A DNA stretch of 64,000 nucleotides from JAAYYY01 sp964579295 (GTDB lineage: Bacteria; Chloroflexota; Anaerolineae; Promineifilales; Promineifilaceae), in assembly GCA_964579295.1 (NCBI GenBank), contig CAZOGK010000004.1, positions 1-64,000 on the forward strand. The letters run 5' to 3'. Made by a program: the position numbers and the translations under genes. Within the stretch, counting starts at the first letter, position 1. Every line of letters begins with the position of its first letter. Below the pieces are notes generated by a model that did no database searches, was not told where the DNA came from, and saw only the letters and a program-made list of their open reading frames with translations. Below are positions 61,136 through 64,000 of the stretch, piece after piece.

Positions 61136-61662
61136 CGTCCCCGGCGGGGCCACCAGGTGAGCAGGGTGCCGCCGTCGGTGAAGGGTAGCGGCAGCAGCGC
61201 GCCCAGACCCAGGATCAGGTTGTCGGCCAGGGCGAAGAGGGCCAGGTCGCGGTCCGCTCCGGGGCGCCGCGCCCCGCGCACCAGCACGGCGGCTACCAGC
61301 GCGACCAGCAGGCTGGCGGGCGGCCCGCCGAGCGCGCGCTGTATGTGCACCTCCGCCGGCAGAGGCGGCTCGTCTGGCGGATAGCGGCTCGTGCTCAGAA
61401 GGCCCCAGGCGTGGATACCGCGCATGGGGAAGCCAGTCGCCCGGGCAGCGGCGGCGTGCCCCAGCTGGTGCCACAGGTCGCACAACCAGTGCAGCGGCAG
61501 CGCCGCGGCCGTTACCAGCGCTGCCTGCGCCGGCGTTCGCCCGGCGCGGCGCAAGAGGGCGACGAGCGAAGCGGCCAGCGCCAGCGAGCCCGCCAGCGCC
61601 GAGGGTGCAGCCGATAGCTCCAGCCCGGCAATGGTTCCCAACGACCAGTGTCTCTTCATCAT
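61123..61662 (-). CDS. M50/site-2-protease-like membrane protein with HQxxH in place of HExxH
   Basis: 179 residues, about four membrane helices. The metalloprotease layout is visible: HQLGHAAAARATGF (His65 and His69), ALGGPPASLLVAL (the usual GGP-N turn, about 110-122), and NLILGLGALLPLPFTDGG (Asp163 as third metal ligand). The catalytic Glu of HExxH is Gln66, so ordinary peptide hydrolysis should be lost while metal binding may remain. Its ATG overlaps the stop of the HPr-kinase-like gene (ATGA), so the two form one translational unit. A pseudoprotease role in binding or guiding a substrate is inferred. Confidence 0.7.
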   Translation of the reverse strand: MMKRHWSLGTIAGLELSAAPSALAGSLALAASLVALLRRAGRTPAQAALVTAAALPLHWLCDLWHQLGHAAAARATGFPMRGIHAWGLLSTSRYPPDEPPLPAEVHIQRALGGPPASLLVALVAAVLVRGARRPGADRDLALFALADNLILGLGALLPLPFTDGGTLLTWWPRRGRQSS

Positions 61663-62603
61663 GATTGCCTCGCTTGCTCTGACGGCAGCAGTAGCTGTGG
61701 CAGCTTCTCGACGTCTGGCCCGAGGTGCAGGCGGTGAACGGCGGCCTGCCCGGCCAGGCGCTGCAGCAGGGCCAGGTGCCCGGCCAGCGCCGCCTCGTCC
61801 CAGCGGTCTACGCTCTCTTCCAGCAGGTGGGCCAGGGCCAGGGCGCGCGGCAGCCGCCTCAGCTCGCTCTGGCTGGCGCCCGCTTCGATTTGCGCGAAGT
61901 AGATCGCCGTCACCGGCGCCGCCTCAGCCCAGCCATCGCTAACCGCGTCGCCCGGAAAGATGTAGGAGGAAGTCGCCGCGTGCGGGTGGCCGCGCCGATA
62001 GCGCAGCTCGGGCAGCAGGAAGAGGGTCGGCGGGCGCACCCGCAGCGGGCCGGGCGTCGGCAGGGCGCAGACCGCGCCTTTGCGCGCTTGCAGCAGCACG
62101 ACGTCGTTAGCCAGCAGCTGCCACCCGTTGAGCAGCAGGTTGGCGCCGGTCGTCGTCTTACCGCTGCCGCTGGCGCCGCAGAGCAGGATGGCCTGCCCAT
62201 CCCGAGCGGCGGCAAAGGCGTGCAGCAGATAGATGCCGCGCGGGCGCAGTAAGGGAGCCAGCGCCGTATAGGTCACGTCTTCCAGCTGGCCACTGGCAAG
62301 AGCCGCCGCGGTGATAACGCCCTCTGCCCGCTGCTCGCCGAGATGGACGAGGGCCCCGCTATGGAAGTGCAACAGAAAGCGCGGCCCGTCGGCGTAGGCG
62401 TCGACAATGCCGCGCGCATCGGCGAACAGGGGCGCCTGCTCGGGCAGCGCCGGCAGAGCGCTGGCCAGCCGCAGCGACAGCGTCAGCGCGGGCGCGCCGG
62501 CGCCGGGCCAGCCGGCAAAGAGCTGCGCCCACTCCTCGTGCAGCGGGTCGTCGCCCTCGAGCGCCACGGTGAGCGCGCCAAGCTGTACCTTCTGGCGGAT
62601 CAT
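61659..62603 (-). CDS. HPr-kinase-like P-loop protein
   Basis: 314 residues. The N-terminal domain (about 1-125) is unrelated to HPr kinase. It is followed by YLLHAFAAARDGQAILLCGASGSGKTTTGANLLLNGWQLLANDVVLL, where GASGSGKT (143-150) is Walker A and the Asp in LANDVVLL matches the HprK catalytic acid region. A C-terminal helical region follows. Such HprK-related proteins in non-Firmicutes usually sit with PqqD-like or peptide-modification genes. Here the partner is the M50-like pseudoprotease. ATG 62603 has AAGGAG 7 nt upstream. Confidence 0.72.
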   Translation of the reverse strand: MIRQKVQLGALTVALEGDDPLHEEWAQLFAGWPGAGAPALTLSLRLASALPALPEQAPLFADARGIVDAYADGPRFLLHFHSGALVHLGEQRAEGVITAAALASGQLEDVTYTALAPLLRPRGIYLLHAFAAARDGQAILLCGASGSGKTTTGANLLLNGWQLLANDVVLLQARKGAVCALPTPGPLRVRPPTLFLLPELRYRRGHPHAATSSYIFPGDAVSDGWAEAAPVTAIYFAQIEAGASQSELRRLPRALALAHLLEESVDRWDEAALAGHLALLQRLAGQAAVHRLHLGPDVEKLPQLLLPSEQARQS

Positions 62604-62763
62604 GTGACGCTCCTTGCACGGCGTAAATAGCTGCCTCATTTCCGCTGCGCGCCATTATGACACGCTCCCGGTCGCTGGCAAGGGCCGTGTATCCCTTGTT
62701 CGCCGCCCGTTCCTCTTTGTGCTAGACTTGCCTGATCTGTTTTGCCGTGAATGAAAAGGTGTA

Positions 62764-63594
62764 ATGGGAAGCGATAAGCATCAGGGCTGGCTGTGCGGCG
62801 CGCCCTGGAGCTGGGGGCGCCACCCAGGATACGTGATGGCGCTTGCGCTGGCTCTGCTGCTGGGACTCATCGGCCCGGCGGCAGCGCAGGCGCAAAATGG
62901 CATTACCAGCCCACAAGCGGGCGATACGCTGGCCGGCATTGTCATGATTGAAGGGACGGCGACCGATCCCTCGTTCCTGCGCTACGAGCTGGCCCTGAAC
63001 CGCGGCGGCGACTGGATCGTCTTTGCCGGCGGCGGCCGCGAGGTGCAGCAGGGCACGCTCGCCGTCTGGGATACGACGGTCGGCTATCCCGGCGCGCCCG
63101 TCTTTCCCGATGGCGTCTACGAGCTGCGCCTGCGCGTCGTGCGCCAGGATTACAACTACGACGAATACTTTGTGCGTAATCTTATTCTGGCCAATAGCCA
63201 GGCTACGCCCACGGCTACGGCCACCGCACCGGCCGAGGTGACGTCGCCGCCGCCAACCCTGGCGCCGCCGGTGGATGAGGCGCCCGGCGAGCCGCTCACC
63301 AGCCCAACGCCGCTGCCTTCGCTGACGCCGTTTGCGTCGCCGACGCCGCCGCCGACGCTCGCCGGCGAGGCCGGCGCCGGCTTCGGCCAGCCGCCCACGC
63401 CGGAGGCCGGAGACGGCCTGGCAGCACGGCTGCAGGCCATTGACACCGGCCGCTTCAGCCGGGCTTTCTGGCAGGGCGCGCGCTGGGCCTTCTATGCCTT
63501 TGTCGCGCTGGCCGCCTACCTGCTGCTGCGGGCAGTCCTGCGCCGGCTGTGGCGCTATCTCCTCAATTATCTGGAGAGCGAGCGTGGCCGCTGA
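62764..63594 (+). CDS. Exported single-helix surface protein with Pro/Thr linker
   Basis: 276 residues as drawn. A signal peptide lies around 25-44 (MALALALLLGLIGPAAAQAQ), followed by a small beta-sandwich-like domain (45-145: ITSPQAGDTLAGIVMIEGTATDPSFLRYEL, PDGVYELRLRVVRQDYNYDEYFVRNLI). Next is a Pro/Thr/Ser linker (148-215), then one membrane helix near 238-258 and a short basic tail. It is likely anchored with its domain outside. The start may be the later ATG 62836, next to the signal peptide; ATG 62764 has AAGGTG upstream. The pth gene follows 30 bp downstream. Confidence 0.72.
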   Translation: MGSDKHQGWLCGAPWSWGRHPGYVMALALALLLGLIGPAAAQAQNGITSPQAGDTLAGIVMIEGTATDPSFLRYELALNRGGDWIVFAGGGREVQQGTLAVWDTTVGYPGAPVFPDGVYELRLRVVRQDYNYDEYFVRNLILANSQATPTATATAPAEVTSPPPTLAPPVDEAPGEPLTSPTPLPSLTPFASPTPPPTLAGEAGAGFGQPPTPEAGDGLAARLQAIDTGRFSRAFWQGARWAFYAFVALAAYLLLRAVLRRLWRYLLNYLESERGR

Positions 63595-63623
63595 GGCGAC
63601 AGGGCGGCCAGACGCCAGAGGCA

Positions 63624-64000
63624 ATGAGAAAGATGGAGAGAGAATCGCTGTGGTCGCGCCTACAAAAGGCCTTCACGCCGGTGGCTGAGCCGGCCGAGAC
63701 GAGCGGCGAGCGGGCGATGATCGCCGGCCTGGGCAACCCGGGCCCGCGCCATGCCGGCAACCGCCATAACATCGGCTTCATGGCCGTCGAACAGCTGGCG
63801 CGCGCCCACGGTATTAAGCTGGGGCGCGGCCGGTATCGCTCGCGCCTCGGCGAAGGGCGCATCGCCGGCCGGCCGGTGCTCCTCGTGCTGCCGCAGACCT
63901 ACATGAACCGCAGCGGCGACGCGATTGGACCGCTGGCCGCCTACTACCGCGTTGAGCCGGCCAACATCCTCGTCATCTATGACGAAATCGACCTGCCGCT
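63624..64000 (+). CDS. pth: Peptidyl-tRNA hydrolase (3'-truncated)
   Basis: The first 125 codons of Pth, which recycles tRNA from dropped peptidyl-tRNA; the frame is open to the window end. Core motifs: AGLGNPGPRHAGNRHNIGFMAVEQLA with the catalytic His in NRHNIGF, LPQTYMNRSGDAI, and ILVIYDEIDLPL with the key Asp. The motif that normally opens the protein (MIAGLGNPG) is preceded in frame by about 31 residues, MRKMERESLWSRLQKAF onward. Either ATG 63624, ATG 63633 or the internal ATG 63717 could be used. AGAGG lies best spaced for 63633. Confidence 0.9.
   Translation, partial: MRKMERESLWSRLQKAFTPVAEPAETSGERAMIAGLGNPGPRHAGNRHNIGFMAVEQLARAHGIKLGRGRYRSRLGEGRIAGRPVLLVLPQTYMNRSGDAIGPLAAYYRVEPANILVIYDEIDLP

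Overview
The window is 64 kb of very GC-rich, tightly packed bacterial chromosome. It holds about 50 protein genes, one tRNA, no rRNA, and no prophage, IS element or CRISPR array. Several features suggest a member of the Chloroflexota (an Anaerolineae/Caldilineae-like lineage): a SecA of about 1290 residues with a SEC-C tail, surface proteins with long Pro/Thr linkers, a soluble histidine kinase with about six GAF domains, a Ser/Thr kinase fused to an FHA domain, a B12-dependent methylmalonyl-CoA pathway, and dispersed GACTGAAGTC palindromic elements between genes. This assignment is an inference from gene content; no marker phylogeny was possible. No gene-free stretch exceeds 300 bases. The longest (57969-58253) holds a terminator and a small inverted repeat.

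Layout. 1-4072: both subunits of a class I CoA-transferase-like enzyme (the first cut by the window edge), a metallophosphoesterase and a long-chain acyl-CoA ligase behind a strong promoter. 4350-7382: a Clp/Hsp100 unfoldase with a dead first AAA+ ring, a DinB-like protein and a zinc ribbon protein. 7438-12578 (minus): a His-rich membrane protein, an SDR epimerase, a thiolase and histidine ammonia-lyase. 12641-16950: DNA polymerase III delta', an unknown protein, an M29 aminopeptidase, MutM and an unknown protein. 17149-27748 (minus): the multi-GAF kinase, SecA, PRPP synthetase, MeaB and the B12-binding mutase subunit. 27949-30777: a membrane-tethered Mrr-like nuclease, a methyltransferase and an M20 peptidase. 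30796-36473: phosphohexomutase (minus), the kinase-FHA-TSP3 receptor and a lipoprotein. 36523-40007 (minus): glycerate kinase, an orphan solute-binding lipoprotein and an RDD protein. 40178-47520: SpoIIM and DUF421 on plus, then DUF58, MoxR, DUF4350, DUF4129 and a membrane protein on minus. 47667-55858: a baeRF-like protein, an HtrA protease, a DUF805 remnant, a eukaryote-like double phosphofructokinase, tRNA-Arg(CCU) and PriA. 56039-64000: an unknown membrane protein, acyl-CoA dehydrogenase, two stress-type proteins, two divergent methyltransferases, an M50-like pseudoprotease coupled to an HPr-kinase-like P-loop protein, a surface protein and the start of pth.

How the genes fit together. 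CoA-transferase, acyl-CoA ligase, thiolase, acyl-CoA dehydrogenase and the methylmalonyl-CoA mutase pieces point to fatty-acid or branched acyl-CoA breakdown. PRPP synthetase, double PFK, phosphohexomutase and glycerate kinase belong to central carbon metabolism. MutM, PriA and HolB serve DNA repair and replication. RDD, SpoIIM, DUF4129, DUF4350, MoxR and DUF58 form a well-known but poorly understood envelope-associated cluster. Several promoters place the -10 box only 6-8 nt before the start codon with no Shine-Dalgarno, so leaderless transcription looks common. The most unusual items are the Clp paralogue with a degenerate D1, the intracellular kinase/extracellular TSP3 receptor, the HQxxH M50 pseudoprotease with its HprK-like partner, the eukaryote-like PFK, the CoA-transferase beta subunit lacking its catalytic Glu, and the intergenic double-palindrome elements.
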